NCBI RefSeq assembly: GCF_036370855.1
Contig: NC_088102.1
Location: forward strand, 44,057,835-44,121,834
DNA: 64,000 nucleotides
DNA from: Dromaius novaehollandiae
Taxonomy: Eukaryota; Chordata; Aves; Casuariiformes; Dromaiidae
Direction: 5' to 3'
The notes under the pieces are model-generated. The model did not search any database and had not been told where the DNA came from. It saw only the letters and a list, made by a program, of their open reading frames with translations. Each line of letters begins with the position of its first letter. The first letter of the stretch is position 1. The translations under genes and the position numbers were made by a program. Positions 52,976 through 64,000 of this stretch are shown here, in pieces.

Positions 52976-54327
52976 TCTCCATCGCAGCTCCCTTCCAAAA
53001 GATCAACCTGTCCATACTCTCCCCCTACACAGCACCTCTTTGAATTGGAAACAGCTGCTTCTGGGAGGGTAAAGCACCCAAGCAGACTCCGACTGCAGCC
53101 TGCTCAACACCGCCTGCCTGGCTCAGAGCTCACAGAGCTGCTGTCAATGCCTTTCACTCCCATCACCTACTGGGAACCATCTCTACTCTGAGGGCTTTAA
53201 AGGTGCAGTTGTCTCTGTCTTGCAGTTTCCTTCCTCCCTTTTTGCTCTTTGGAGCACAGAGGGGTGGGAGATGGTGTAAGGCTCCATCTGCCTGGAGGTG
53301 GTGAGGGATAAGGGAGGAAGGGGAAGAATTATACCTGGCTTGAAGTGTGGTTTATGTAGTTGAATTCAACTTCAGCTGGGGAGACACCTCCTGAAACACA
53401 CCTACCCTTGGCTCTGGGTGGTGTGTTTGGGGGTTTGCCTGGGGGAGAACCGTAGAAGAAAGTCCCATTGACATAAAGGAGGGATACTGTGAAGAGGGGG
53501 AAGCCTCCCTCCTGCCCCACACCTCTTACCTTTTCTTTGCTTTGCATCCCACAAGCTGCTCCCAGTCACTTATTCCCTGGCTGAATTTCACCCTTCAGGG
53601 AAGGAACACTCAAGCTCAACAGAGCAGCTCCTGGGATGATGCCACACAAGTGTATCATATGTCCCAAGCCATCGATCCCTTAGGCAGATTTCCTTGGTGA
53701 GGGGCAGGAGGATGAAATCTGCTGTATGTTCCCATTTGGGGAAGTTGCTGATAGTGGCATCTGGCAGACCACTGTAATACTGCAGCAGGAGGTAGTGGTG
53801 CTCCACCAGTGAGAGGGGAGAGGTGCCCTCACCACACAGAGACTAACTGGGCCCTTGGGCTTGACCCCTTGAAGTCCTTGCAGTGTCCCCATCTGCAACA
53901 GGGCCGATTTGACTCCAGGCTACACTCTCAGTCTGCAGATGTCACTGGTAACCAAGAGCAAGTGTGTTACCAAATGCCACCTAAGTTCTGCTCCAGGGCA
54001 GCAGGGATGGGAGGTGGAAGAGTGTTGCTCACCCTGTGACTTGGTGCCCCTGGAGCAGTGGCCTGGCTGTGAGCGGGCTGAGCTGCTTTGGGGAATGCTT
54101 CCCCGAGGGGGCGATTATGCTCCAGTGGCAGCGAGCCCGGGCCTGGCACCAGCCGCTCCACCTCCACACACTGCTTCAGGGGCTACAGCCCAGCTCCTCT
54201 AAATGACCATGTTGCACTAAATAGCCCACCCAAACTCTTAGTGCCCAGAAACCCAAACACCTGCATTCATCTGGGAGTCATATCCATCCTCAGCCTGTCC
54301 CGTGATGCTCAAAGTGTCATGTGACAT

Positions 54328-54402
54328 CACACACACACACACACACACACAGAAACACACACACACACACACACTCACTCACTCACTCTCTCTCTCTCTC
54401 TC
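54328..54402 (+). repeat. Compound microsatellite (CA)n-(ACTC)n-(CT)n
   Basis: CA dinucleotides, interrupted once by AGAAA, run to about 54374. ACTC tetranucleotide repeats and then CT dinucleotides follow to about 54402. It probably lies in the 3' UTR of the TMEM263-like gene and is likely polymorphic. Confidence 0.93.
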
Positions 54403-54566
54403 CAAGGTCCCCTGAAATTCTTGAGATGAGGAAAGCCACAAGTTCCAGCATTAACTCTGCCTTTCCTGGCTTTGGCAGGTTATTAGCCTAGGTTGTTAGA
54501 TATTGGATGCATAGGCAAGTGAAGCAGTGTTTGTGCGGTATTTTATAAATATGCATATGTGTTAGC

Positions 54567-54584
54567 GTGTGTGTGTGTGTGTGT
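54567..54584 (+). repeat. (GT)n microsatellite
   Basis: Nine GT units. It is complementary to the CA tract about 200 bp upstream, so a transcript could pair the two into a long stem. Confidence 0.9.
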
Positions 54585-54761
54585 ATCAGTCCACAGGCAT
54601 GTTTTCAGCCAGGTAAACAAAACTGTGCCAGTGCTGCAGAGGAGTTTACATAATCATCTTTGGCACTTCCAGCATATAGTTTTTATATAGGGACCTGGTC
54701 AAAATAACAATCATGTTTTAGAGGGTGTTTTTCCCCTGTGTTGCCCAGCTCAGTGTAGTTT

Positions 54762-54767
54762 ATTAAA
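54762..54767 (+). terminator. Candidate poly(A) signal (ATTAAA) for the TMEM263-like gene
   Basis: ATTAAA, the commonest variant of AATAAA, lies 1.8 kb after the stop codon. T-rich and TG-containing sequence follows within about 60 bases. A second ATTAAA at 55002-55007 is an equal alternative. Confidence 0.35.
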
Positions 54768-54800
54768 ACCAAAGGAATGTGAACAATGTCCTTTCTCCCA

Positions 54801-57800
54801 TCCTTGCTCTTTGTTTACTTTCTGCCCTATTTTTTGGACACTGAAGCCAACTTCCTTGGTTTTCATTTCCTGTTTGAGGTCATTTCACTTCCTGGCTGTT
54901 CTGTTATGCTTAGGAGTTAAACATCAGGGAATATTTAAGTACAAAAAACCCCAACCATTTTATGTTCTTGGACTTGTGAAGCAGTTTTGATTCTGACCTT
55001 TATTAAATCCACATTTTGGACCTGACTTAAATTTCCTGTGTCCCTGTGCTAGGCACACTGGTGTTAGTCTCTCTCCATACCCCTTGCTGGGCAGTGGTCC
55101 TGCCATTTGCAGTGGCAAGAAGTTTCTGATCTCCACATTGTGTTTCTCTTGATAGCATGACAGTGGCTTAACCTACATCTTTGCTTCTGAAGAGGAAACA
55201 GTATTTGGTATGTGTGTGCATTTCCCCTCTTTGTCTCTTTTGTTCTCTTGAACACCAAGTTGACCCAGATGTGTTGGATTTTTCTCTGAAGGTAGCAGCT
55301 TCACAGAAAGATCAGGCCTTGATGTGTGTCTGCACTTTGCTGGGATGTTCGTGGCAGTTAGCAAGGCCTGAAGAAGTCTCATCTGTTCTTCCTTTGTCCT
55401 GACCCCCCTGCAAGGCAGGAGGGCAGTTTGTGCTGCATGGGTCTCTGTTCACCACTCTCCCTGAGTGCACCTCTTTTCTTATTCCAGTTCACAGCTTGCT
55501 TCTCAATCCATCTCTAACCCCAAAGCTAAAAGCTGCCTGTGCATAACTAAGCAGTCAGCAAGCCTCTCAAGGAAGATGCAGTTTCCTACCAATTGAGACA
55601 GAAGACAGTCTTCTTCATAACTGCCTCCCTGAGTCCATAGACAGGAGGAGATAGTATATGAGGGGCTTTCCTTCTTCAGTCACCCCTAGGCAGGCAATGG
55701 GAAGCTCATCATGCTTTTGGCTGACCAGTATCACACACAGGCTCTTGCTGCCGGTTCATCGGGGGAGGAAAAGCTCTGGGCAGTAAATTCTTCCGAAGCT
55801 GTCGTTTGCAGGCACTGTGTGTGCAGAGCAGGCATGGCAAATGTAGTAAAGGCATATTAAGGAACGCCATATGGGTCCTAAGGTTTTCCCATATTTTTCT
55901 TTCTGCTCTTCCCTTCTCTCACTGTGTGTCCTTGTGGTAAATGGACTAAAGCTCTCTGTTTTTTCTGGAACTGCTATGGCCTTGAGGGATGGCCCTGAGA
56001 AGGGGAGAAAAGGAGTGAGGGGAACTCACAGTCTAGATCGCTTTTCTTAGAGCCCAGCTAATGGAGAGCTCATGGACCATAAATACTCAAAGAGGGCAAA
56101 CTAGCAGGTAGGGATAGAGGATTAAATCTACTTGAAAACCAGGGCCCTAGACTTATTATCAGATATTTGGGAATATATAAATATGCAGGACTCGAAGACC
56201 TCTAGGAAGTATGTCTGTGTAAGAGTACTGAGCCTATTTGGTTGATTCAGGCGACCTGGCCCCAGGCTGCTTTTCTGTGCACTCTCCATGCCAGAGTTGA
56301 AGAAACACAGTATTCCCAGTCTAAGAACAAAGACACTTCCTCACAGCTCTGGTTGCAGGATGGTAGGATCTAGATCAGACAAGGAAGCTGTTGGTACCTG
56401 ACAGATGCCCCATCTTTCCTCCTCCCCCACTACAGGTACTTCAACCAGGTCAGGATCCACCCCAGCCACTGGTGCAGCCCTTCTCCCACAGCCCCTTCAT
56501 GGTGAGAGGGCCAAAACTGATATTTGGCAGAAATCTTACTAGATACCAGATAGGAGGGGGCAGGAGAAAGGTGGAAGGAGGGACTGAGGGTCACAGGTGG
56601 TATGGAGGAATGAAAGGGGCCAGTGCAAGGAAGATCACCAATTTTCTGGTGGTAGGAAGCAGGTGAGGTGAGACTGGTTGCAGGAGGAGGTAAGGGGACT
56701 GTGGCCAGAAGGAAGGGGAAAGAAGGAGTGGGGGAGCAAGAAAAGGAGGAGTGTGGAGGGGAATTTATTTCCTAGGACAGCCTCTGAATTGTGGGATTAA
56801 TGTGATGGAATTTGTCTTATGGAAGAATGTAGGGGGAAAAAAAGTAGAAGAATGTAGGTTTTGGTGTATGTTGTTCCACTCCTGGCTGATATCCTGCTTC
56901 CATAGTAGTGACAAATACTAGACGTTTCCAAGTAGCTAGATCAGGATGCCCAATGGATGGTCCGTGGGCCAGATCAGCTCCCTGCTTATGCCTCACCCTA
57001 GCTTTTGCCATGTGCTAGATTCTGTTCCTGTCGGGGGACTGGGATGTGGCCTTCAAGCAGCTCTGGGCCCTGCCCCAGTGGGGGATCTCTATGCCCCAAG
57101 GCAGCCGAGAGGAGAACCCACAGGCACTTCCTTTCCTCCCTTTTTCCGTTGTTCATTTAATTATCATTTACTTAGTTTTCTTAGCTTTTTGTCGTGCCCC
57201 CAGATCCAGCTCTCCAAAGCTCCTACTAAGACCTTTATTATGGCTGGGAGGGCAGAGAGGGTGACTCTGCTCCTGCAGCTCCCTTGGCTGTGAGAGAAGT
57301 GCACGTCTTCCATCCCTTTTTCCAGTTGTGTTTTGTGTGTGGAAAAACTTAACCCACTTCTTTTCCTCTGGATTCCCTTGTTGGCTCTTGTTCCTATGGG
57401 TGGGTCATTTCTGTGTCTCCATTACGAAGTCATTCTTGTTAAAATACCAGGTTGAGTGTAAACGTGGAGATGGATGGAGGGAGCCACAGAGCTGCTGGGA
57501 CAGGATGCCGGGGCCCATCTCTGCCTCTGTGTGAGCCTGAGAGTCCTTTGGAAACCCTAAGCCGTCACTGTGACCACATAGTCCCATGCACGGTGCTGGG
57601 CTCCAGAGAACACTTTTGTTCTTTATCATTTCATTGTCTGTAATTGGTTTCTTACTGAATTTGTTTGCTTGGTTTGTTTTGCAGTGTGTTTCTGGGAATA
57701 TTCTGCATCTCTGTATTTTAATTACAGTAAAATTTGAGGATAAAAACCTTTGTTATGCTCGTTCTTGTTTCCAGTGGGGGAAAACGAGCAGAGGAAATGC

Positions 57801-60385
57801 AGCTGAACGAAGATGTTAGAGATTCCATGGGAGATCAGATCTCTCCCCTAAGGGCTCTAAATGAGGTACCAAGCAGGGCTGAGTCTCAGTCCCTGCTTAA
57901 ACTAGGACATGGCTTTCAACCATGATTCGAAAGCCATTTTGTTGCAAGCGCATTTACTAATTGAAATGGTAAGAACAGTTTGGAGAAGACTTTTAAACTC
58001 AATTCCTTGCTTTATTTTAAAGACCAGTATGGGTGAGGTCTTTTGGGCCAGAGGAAGGCCCAAAAAGTGGGATGTCAGCATCTGAAGATGGCAAATTTTG
58101 CCTTTACAGCTGCTGGCTCTTCATGCAGGTTTGCATGTGCTAGGATGGCAGCCACTTTTCCCAGCTCAGGAAGCAAGGAAAAGCCTACCGCCGCTGTGCT
58201 CACTAACTCCCCAGGGCCTTTCCCACAGGCACTGCTCCCCGCCTCGCAGGAGAGCTGCCCGTGCCCCTGGGAACCAGCTAATCCGGCAGCCAGCAGGTTG
58301 ACCTTTCAGTTAATCAGCGATGTAACACTGGCAGTGAACGTGAGGAATATCGTTTTACCTGGGCTGCGTGCTCAGGCTGGAGGTGGAGCTGCTCAGAACC
58401 GGTGATAGCCCCCCGCCGCGGCGTGCCCCAGTGCCGCCCGGCGCAGAGCACAGCAGGCCTGGCAGGGAGGCTTTTGCCTGTGTCCCTTTTACTGGGATAA
58501 GGCCAGGACCCAAAAGCTCAGCCTTTGTTAAGCGCTGACAAAAGGATTAATTTAGTAACTAATAATGGGGCAATCAAGCCATTTATTTGGTTGGCATTTT
58601 ACTGCCAGCTGCTTCGTAAGAGTAATGTGCAGCGGACTGATGAGGCTGGCTCCGAACACCTCTGCTGCGGTGCACAGCCTGGCCAGCCCTGCGTGTCATG
58701 CTGACAGCAAGGGCTCATCGGGGGCTGCGGGGCCCAGCTTGCCCCCATCCTCTCTAGGAGAGGCAGCCTAGGGACCACAGGGCTCAGCTGCAACCCTCTT
58801 GGGAACTGAGTTAGCGGGAGCAAGTTTGGCAGGGGGGAAGGCACTTGTTGCCGTGTCTCTGGGTAGTGTGAGAGCGACTGTTGCTGTACCTGGCCCCAGT
58901 GAACGCAACCGTGGTGGCTGGGCTTTCATGGAGCTGCACCAAGGCCCTCTGCGAGGCTGCAGGCAAGCAGATGAGGGTAGTGCCCAGCCTGGAGTCCGTG
59001 CATGCTGTCTTTGCAGCAGAAAACACAGCCAATTTAGCAGGTGTTACTCCCCACACACTCACCAACCCTGAGGAGGGGCCATCAAATTTGTTGCCTTGGC
59101 TGACCTTTTCCCTCACCCTGGCCAGCCGAAGCAGGTTTACAAAGTTAAGCTAGTTTGCAAAATGCCATTAACAAACTGAGGTGTAACAGCAGCACCTGCC
59201 CCTCCAAAGGTTTTGTGAGGGGAAAAGGGCTGCTAGAGAAGTGCCTGCAGCTGCAGCCTTCCCTGCCTCACCAGGTGCTGTACGTGCCAGCTGCTTGCAC
59301 CGACTCCCATGTGTTACTGCAGGGTGCCAGGCTCATCCCCTCTCCCAGATAGGATCTTGGGCTGGGAGCCAGTGGGCAGTGGCCCTTGGAAGAAGCCTTC
59401 AGTGAGGAAATAGGTGGCTTAGGCACTCCAGCGATGAGAGTGCGTCTGTGCTACTCCAAGGACTGCTGAGGGCTGGGAGCGCAGAGCTGGGGTGGATGCG
59501 AACCAGCTACATCAGGCCTCCTGGGGGCTTTCTCTGGGTCCCCATCCTGCCTGGCTCTGGGGCAACAGAGCTGTGAAGTCACTAGGCAGTCACTGCCTTT
59601 CTGTGGGATGCACCCTAGGGACTGGGCTATTTGGAGGGTTTTGTATGTGTCCTGTTGGGTTGGAGAAGTTGGCAAGCTGTTTCAGCAGGTAAGGAGCAAA
59701 CAGAGATTGATGAAACTTTGTGCCTGGCCCTTGGTCATCTGCTGAGATGCTGTATTGCTTTGCCTCTCCATGCTTCCCATTCCTGCTGCTTGTTGCCTTG
59801 TTTAGCTCACAGGGCCTGCGAGGCAGGGGCCGGTCCCTGCTCCCTGAGTGTGCGAGGTGCCTGGCATGTGAGGGCCCTGTCTTGGCTGGGAGCAGGAGGC
59901 CAGCAAAGTGCAACAAATGCCTTTGCAGTAGTATCTTTTTTGTTGTTTTTATTCTGGCAGTTTTATGACCTGATCTTGAGCACTCTTCCCTGGTGTCCCA
60001 GGGCAGAGCCATGCTTGGGTCAACAGTATCAGACTTAAGGCTAGCAGAAGCAATGACCATGGTGGGCTCATGGGGCTGGGCTCGTGGTGCTTATGGTGTA
60101 GCACTCCACTGCCAAGCATTTCAGTGAGCCCCCTGCCACCACACAAGCCAGCAAGCTCTCAGCTCTGTAAATAACCACAGGTTCTCACTTTTGGCTTAAC
60201 TACTTGCATTTTTACACACTTCAGATTCAAACATGCACATGCCAAAGGGGTTGTGCTAGCTCTCCCCACCAGCTTTGCCCTGTCCTGCTCCTGCACACTG
60301 TAGGAGACAGGTATATCTGGAAAGACCAATTTTTGCCTGTTGGTGCACCCACCCCAGCTGTAATTACTGAGGTGTTTCAGTTGAA
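54801..60385. other. Spacer between convergent genes
   Basis: About 5.6 kb between the probable ends of the TMEM263-like gene and CHST1. GC content rises towards CHST1. No gene is supported: several 70-156 codon frames occur on both strands, including 59590-60060 (-), but none has a family resemblance or splice structure. A CNE-like segment at 58,280-58,625 is annotated separately. Confidence 0.5.
58280..58625. promoter_or_regulatory. Candidate regulatory element with adjoining CpG cluster
   Basis: Two CNE-like blocks (around 58290-58365 and 58520-58625) flank a CpG-dense core at about 58408-58445 (CCCCGCCGCGGCGTGCCCC near 58411). The right block has AGCGCT, ACAAAAGGATTAATTTAGTA and TAATGGGGCAATCAAGCC. 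It lies about 3.8 kb from the 5' end of the CHST1 coding exon, on its 3' side. Function is inferred only from composition. Confidence 0.27.
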
Positions 60386-60406
60386 TTTCACCCCCCCCAG
60401 GTCAGT

Positions 60407-60425
60407 TTTATTGCACACTTTTATT
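60407..60425 (-). terminator. Tandem poly(A) signals for CHST1
   Basis: Two canonical AATAAA hexamers on the minus strand, 13 bases apart, about 0.7 kb beyond the CHST1 stop. They are the first closely spaced pair downstream of the coding region. Confidence 0.55.
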
Positions 60426-60507
60426 TACAGAAAACACAGAAATAAAGCATTAAATGTGTTGGGTTTTTACCAAACTGCCCAATCACTTTTTTTCTTCCTT
60501 TTGTGGG

Positions 60508-60530
60508 TTTTTTTTTTTTTTTTTTTTTTT
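60508..60530 (+). repeat. Twenty-three-nucleotide T homopolymer
   Basis: Read as an A run in CHST1 transcripts, inside the probable 3' UTR and about 90 bases before the poly(A) hexamers. It could act as an internal priming site in oligo-dT cDNA, giving false 3' ends. Confidence 0.9.
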
Positions 60531-61102
60531 GGCACAAAGAAATATCACAGGTGTTACCAAATAACCAGGTATCAGCAACTGACCAACTGCCCAGCCCAAC
60601 AGCATGACTCAAACAAGCAGACGTATTGAACTGAGATTGAAAACAAGGAGGTTGTTCCACATTCAGCTACCAGTATAACTTGCTCATCGGGGGACAAGGG
60701 CAGTTATTCTGGAGGGGACAACATCATTCATAAATTATATTTATATTTACCTCTTACATTGTAAAAGTAAACAGTGCAAAAGTACAGTACCCCAGGTACC
60801 CTTTCGGTTTGGAAAGCTTGACGGCTGTCTTTTACATTTTGTGTGTGTCTTGTAAACATTGTTACCCATCCACAGTTCTAGCTCTTGTTTGGAGAGACCC
60901 GGTTCCTCTTGCGTCCGAAACGTGTTGTGAGAGGTGGCAACCACTTCCCCTGGACTCTGTTCAGAGATTCCCGCTCATGATTTAGTGCAAATTTTGGAGA
61001 GAAAAAGACAAAGGGGGGGGGAACAAATCAAAAGAAAACAAAATAAGGCAACAGTTAGAAACAGTCTGTATCAAAAATAGGGCCTGCTAGCCCAGGGCTG
61101 CA

Positions 61103-62362
61103 TTACGAGAAGGGCAGGAAGTCTCTCTCTTCCACCAGGCTGATGGAAAGGTTTTTCAGCTCCTCCTCAGAGCTGGCTGTTTTGTAGCCGAGCTGCGCCA
61201 GCACCTGCTGGCAGGCGCGCTGGGTGAATGCCACAATCTCGTAGGACAGCCGGAAACGCCACTTCTCTGCCGTTGCTGCCGAGTTTCTCACTGTCCCGTA
61301 CTTGTGTTTGGATGAGGACCTGTCTCCTCGGGTGTTGTTCTGTATCCAGCGCTCGACATTGCTGTCCATGGGGATGCCCAGGAAATCATAAATCTCCTCA
61401 GTCTTTTTCATGGGGTTCCTGGCCAGGTCTTCATACCTCACCAGCATGTATTTGCCTTTGAGCCACGGTGGCCGGTTCAGGCCAGTAGAAACGGAGTTCC
61501 AGAAGTCCTCGCACACTGTGGTGAGCTGGGTCACATCCAGGTTGTACGGCTTCCTGCCAGTGCCATCCCAGATCCTCCAGAGCCTGTAGGTGTCCCGGAA
61601 AGTCTCGCTCCGGGACGCCAGGATCCCCCGGGGGTCCCTCACCAGCTGGATGACCTTCAAGTTCAGCCGTGGGTCCTCCACCAGGGCCCGGAGGTCGCTG
61701 ACCTCAGGCACCCGCACGGTTTTGATGGCCACGTGCCCATGCTCTCTGCAGGACTCGGTGGCCAGTGTCAGGTTCAAGGTACCACATTTCTTCACACAGT
61801 CTCCTTCCTCCAGGTGGAGATCGACAGCTCCCAGGGACTCACAGACGGGTGGCGAGCACAGCGCCTTGCTGGCTCCTCTGCGGAAGAGCCGGTCGGTCGT
61901 GTGGTTGATGGGCTGGGGTTTGATGTAGTTCTCCAGGAAGTAGAGGTCGCAGTCGTACAGGCTCCTCAGCAAGTCTCGGCTGGCCCCCAGCATGACCCGC
62001 CTGTCTGTAGTACTCTTGCTCTGGGTCAGCTTTGGGATCAGTGTGTACTGGACATGGTAGAGGGGCTCGAATAAATAGAAGACATTGAAGTGCTGGTTGA
62101 AGAGCTGTCCGACAAATGAGGAACCGCTGCGGGTGGTGGCGAGGATGAGGACGTGTGTCTTCCTGGAGATGTTATATGCAAAAGTGGGGCTCTCATCACA
62201 TAGCCTGTCGGTTGCATCAGCGTCCTGGCTCAGGCTGCAGTTCACGGGGTTGGAGATGGGGCAGCTGTGAAAGGACTTGGCAGTGAATGTCCGGATTGCC
62301 GTGTACTGGATTGCAATGGATGCCAAGGCTAGTAGGAGGACAGCCTTCCAAGAACATTGCAT
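61103..62362 (-). CDS. CHST1: Carbohydrate sulfotransferase 1 (keratan sulfate Gal-6 sulfotransferase)
   Basis: This Golgi type II membrane enzyme transfers sulfate from PAPS to C6 of galactose in keratan sulfate and sialyl-lactosamine chains. The 419-residue CDS is a single uninterrupted exon, as in other vertebrates. It has a short cytoplasmic tail (1-6), a signal-anchor helix (about 7-23), a stem (about 24-68) and the sulfotransferase domain. The 5'-phosphosulfate loop is ATTRSGSS (75-82). The 3'-phosphate motif is VIQLVRDPRGILASRS (237-252), containing the conserved Arg and Ser. N-glycosylation sequons are at N41, N64, N153, N197, N342 and N404. It is about eight residues longer than the 411-residue human protein as I recall it, through an insertion in the stem (about 36-50) that also creates the N41 sequon. 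The start was chosen because the N terminus is nearly invariant in the family and has G at -3. It is convergent with the TMEM263-like gene. Confidence 0.97.
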   Translation of the reverse strand: MQCSWKAVLLLALASIAIQYTAIRTFTAKSFHSCPISNPVNCSLSQDADATDRLCDESPTFAYNISRKTHVLILATTRSGSSFVGQLFNQHFNVFYLFEPLYHVQYTLIPKLTQSKSTTDRRVMLGASRDLLRSLYDCDLYFLENYIKPQPINHTTDRLFRRGASKALCSPPVCESLGAVDLHLEEGDCVKKCGTLNLTLATESCREHGHVAIKTVRVPEVSDLRALVEDPRLNLKVIQLVRDPRGILASRSETFRDTYRLWRIWDGTGRKPYNLDVTQLTTVCEDFWNSVSTGLNRPPWLKGKYMLVRYEDLARNPMKKTEEIYDFLGIPMDSNVERWIQNNTRGDRSSSKHKYGTVRNSAATAEKWRFRLSYEIVAFTQRACQQVLAQLGYKTASSEEELKNLSISLVEERDFLPFS

Positions 62363-62406
62363 GGCTGGTCACCTTCATAGGGCTTCTTCACAGGTCGTCT
62401 TGGTGT
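62363..62406 (-). other. 5' leader of the CHST1 coding exon and its splice acceptor
   Basis: On the minus strand TTGGGTTGCAG ends at 62407, placing the exon start at 62406, 44 bases before the ATG. Vertebrate CHST1 genes usually have one or more non-coding 5' exons spliced to a single coding exon, which fits this position. The upstream exon(s) and promoter, at higher coordinates, were not identified. Confidence 0.6.
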
Positions 62407-63724
62407 CTGCAACCCAACAGAGAAGTCACGGGTTGAGCGAGGAACTCCAGGGAGGACCTAAGTATTCCCAATACTGAGTGCACCAGCAAATGCCCTCCCA
62501 TGCTGCATACATATCGGCCATCATTGTATGGATCCCTGTCATGTGCTGCATAGCCTTATTTCAGCAGAAAGGGGGACCAGCAACGAGATGGCCAACCTGG
62601 AGGCATATTTCCAGCCAGGACGTCAGCCCCAGGGACTGCTTCCTTCCAGACTGGGGGCATACGGAGGTCATGTGCCCCACAGCTCACCCCATGCCCTGTG
62701 GCCCTGGCAGTGGAGGTTTAGAACCCAGTGGTCACACTGTGCATGTGCCTTCATCCAGCTGCTGAGCAAACTCCTCAGCTGCCCCGTGAGCCATTTGTCA
62801 CCCCATCAATCAGTGTCTTTTACACCCAGTCCAGGAGCTGTGGGAAGATGAGGTCAGGGGATCCTGCCAACACTGCCTGGAGAGGCTCCTCCATCATTTC
62901 TGGCCAGCTGGCAGTGTGAGGCATGGCCTGTCTGGGCCAAGGACTGCCTGCCCAGGGGGAGAGGGGTGATGGCTCTCCTAGAGCTGCAAACATCTCTGCT
63001 AAGGAGTCCATGGGCCAGGCCAGCTCAGTAAATGAGCTTCCAGGGACATGGACCAGCCTGAGCTCTGCAGCTGAAGCCAGAGCTGCATCCCAGCTGCCAG
63101 CCTCAGGTGCCCTAAGCACTGACCTGGGTGGTGTGGCTGGGCATGGCTCAGCTGCAGGTGCTGGTCCCCCACACAGCTGAGCATGGGGGGGGAAAGCACA
63201 GGGGGAAGGCAATACTACAGAGGAAGGCATTAGAAACTGCATCTCCTCCATCCTCTGTCAGCAACAACGATTTCTCAGAGGGACAACGGTGCTTCCTCTG
63301 GTACAAAGCTTTGGGCCTTGTGTTCATCTGGGCTCCAAAACAGGTTTGACTAAGGAGAGAGGCACCAGGAAAAGGGGGAATCTTATTTTCCTAGGTCGAA
63401 GTCCCTCATCTATGGGAAATAAAATCCCAGAACGCTTATGTATTCCAGAAACTGGCATTTGTGCCAGGATGGGAGGACTCATAACTTGTTTCAAAACCCT
63501 CAGCAAGGATGTCACTCTGTGTCCCTGATGAGCCTCCTCCTCTGCTACCTGTGGATTTGCACCGAGGGGATTTGTCTGTTCACAGAAGCAGGAGTCCAAC
63601 CTCCCACAGACCACAATGTGCATAGAGGGGAGCAGCTAAATGCCAGTATTTGGTGAAGGAGGTGACCATTCATGGCCCTAGATAACTGGAAAATGCAAGG
63701 AGAGCCTCTGTGCCTCTTCTGCAG
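62407..63724. other. CHST1 upstream intronic or intergenic sequence
   Basis: About 1.3 kb of moderately GC-rich sequence. A 143-codon frame on the minus strand (62820-63251) overlaps an 85-codon frame on the plus strand (62923-63180). Both are Ala/Pro/Ser-rich with no recognisable domain and look like chance frames in GC-rich DNA. No TATA box or CpG island marks a promoter. Confidence 0.5.
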
Positions 63725-63823
63725 CCAGACTGGAGAAGCAGCTCCCCGCATGACTGCGAGGCGGTGGTGGCTCGAAGGCTGCACCGCATGTTCCTCAGTG
63801 ACCTCCTCGTCTGTGGCTACCAG
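63725..63823 (+). CDS. Possible internal exon of an unrecognised gene
   Basis: A 99-bp stretch lies between TGCCTCTTCTGCAG (AG at 63723-63724) and CAGGTAATGC (GT at 63824-63825). It is a whole number of codons, open in the frame from its first base, and encodes 33 residues. Third positions are mostly G/C and the reading is Arg-rich in the middle (VVARRLHRMF), ending in DLLVCGYQ. I do not recognise a family. If real, it belongs to a plus-strand gene that extends beyond the right edge. A chance pair of splice-like sites in GC-rich DNA is a serious alternative. Confidence 0.35.
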
Positions 63824-63825
63824 GT

Positions 63826-64000
63826 AATGCCTGAAACTTTTGGCTGGGAGATGCTGCCTGGGAGGTCATTGCAGAGAAGCAGGCAGAGCACAGGAGGCGG
63901 CGAGCTCACCTAGAGAAAGAGCATCAGTGTTTGGGGAGAAAAGCCTGGCGGAGCCAGTGCCTGGAAACCAGAGATGGAGACAGGCACAGGGAAGAGCAAG
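63826..64000. other. Right-edge sequence
   Basis: Purine-rich non-coding sequence after the possible exon. Nothing further is recognised before the window ends. Confidence 0.5.

Larger units (their letters stand above)
52976..54800 (+). other. Probable 3' UTR of the TMEM263-like gene
   Basis: Non-coding, moderately GC-rich sequence directly after the TAA. Candidate poly(A) signals are ATTAAA at 54762-54767, and, if the UTR is longer, ATTAAA at 55002-55007. No AATAAA was seen closer to the stop. The UTR would contain the CA/CT and GT microsatellites at 54.3-54.6 kb. The end point is inferred. Confidence 0.45.
60386..61102 (-). other. Probable 3' UTR of CHST1
   Basis: This region follows the CHST1 stop codon on the minus strand. 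Its far end carries two minus-strand AATAAA hexamers (plus-strand TTTATT at 60420-60425 and 60407-60412), which would set cleavage near 60385-60395. It includes a 23-nt plus-strand T run at 60508-60530, read as A in the mRNA. AU-rich words lie at 60731-60752. Confidence 0.6.

Overview
The window looks like a vertebrate nuclear chromosome, most likely from a sauropsid (bird, crocodilian or turtle). The evidence is a one-exon CHST1 gene, spliced-gene architecture, long AT-rich non-coding DNA, two decayed CR1 LINE fragments of the type common in turtles, crocodilians and birds, several MIR/CORE-SINE-like fragments, and short palindromic DNA-transposon remnants with ends such as GGGCCAGATTTTTCAAAAG that I associate with those genomes. 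Species cannot be fixed by eye. I saw no bacterial operons, CRISPR arrays, rRNA, tRNA or recognisable viral sequence.

Layout. Positions 1-52,688 hold no gene I can support. This is either a gene desert or one or more long introns of the gene whose last exon follows. It contains old repeats (7.9, 18.1-18.7, 25.4, 27.6, 31.7-32.3, 34.6-35.0, 44.3, 47.3-47.8, 50.6 and about 52.0 kb) and several AT-rich, homeodomain/POU/forkhead-motif-rich stretches that resemble conserved non-coding elements (about 6.1, 14.7, 30.7, 33.0 and 36.8 kb). At 52,689-52,975 (+) lies a terminal coding exon of a TMEM263 (C12orf23) family protein, followed by a probable long 3' UTR carrying CA/CT and GT microsatellites. 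At 61,103-62,362 (-) is a complete single-exon CDS for CHST1, the keratan sulfate galactose-6-sulfotransferase. Its 5' leader begins at a splice acceptor at 62,406, and its 3' UTR probably ends near 60,390. The two genes are convergent. Near the right edge an in-frame 99-bp stretch flanked by AG and GT (63,725-63,823, +) is a possible exon of an unrecognised gene.

Most interesting point. From memory, TMEM263 in mammals sits beside CRY1, while CHST1 lies in the SLC35C1/CRY2 neighbourhood. CRY1/CRY2 are two-round whole-genome-duplication paralogues. A TMEM263-family exon next to CHST1 therefore suggests a second TMEM263 copy (an ohnologue) kept in this lineage and apparently missing from the mammalian CHST1-CRY2 region. 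The exon begins exactly at a strong splice acceptor, has high GC at third codon positions and has no disruptions, so it looks like a functional spliced gene and not a processed copy. The 5' coding exon (about 20-25 residues expected) was not found in the window.
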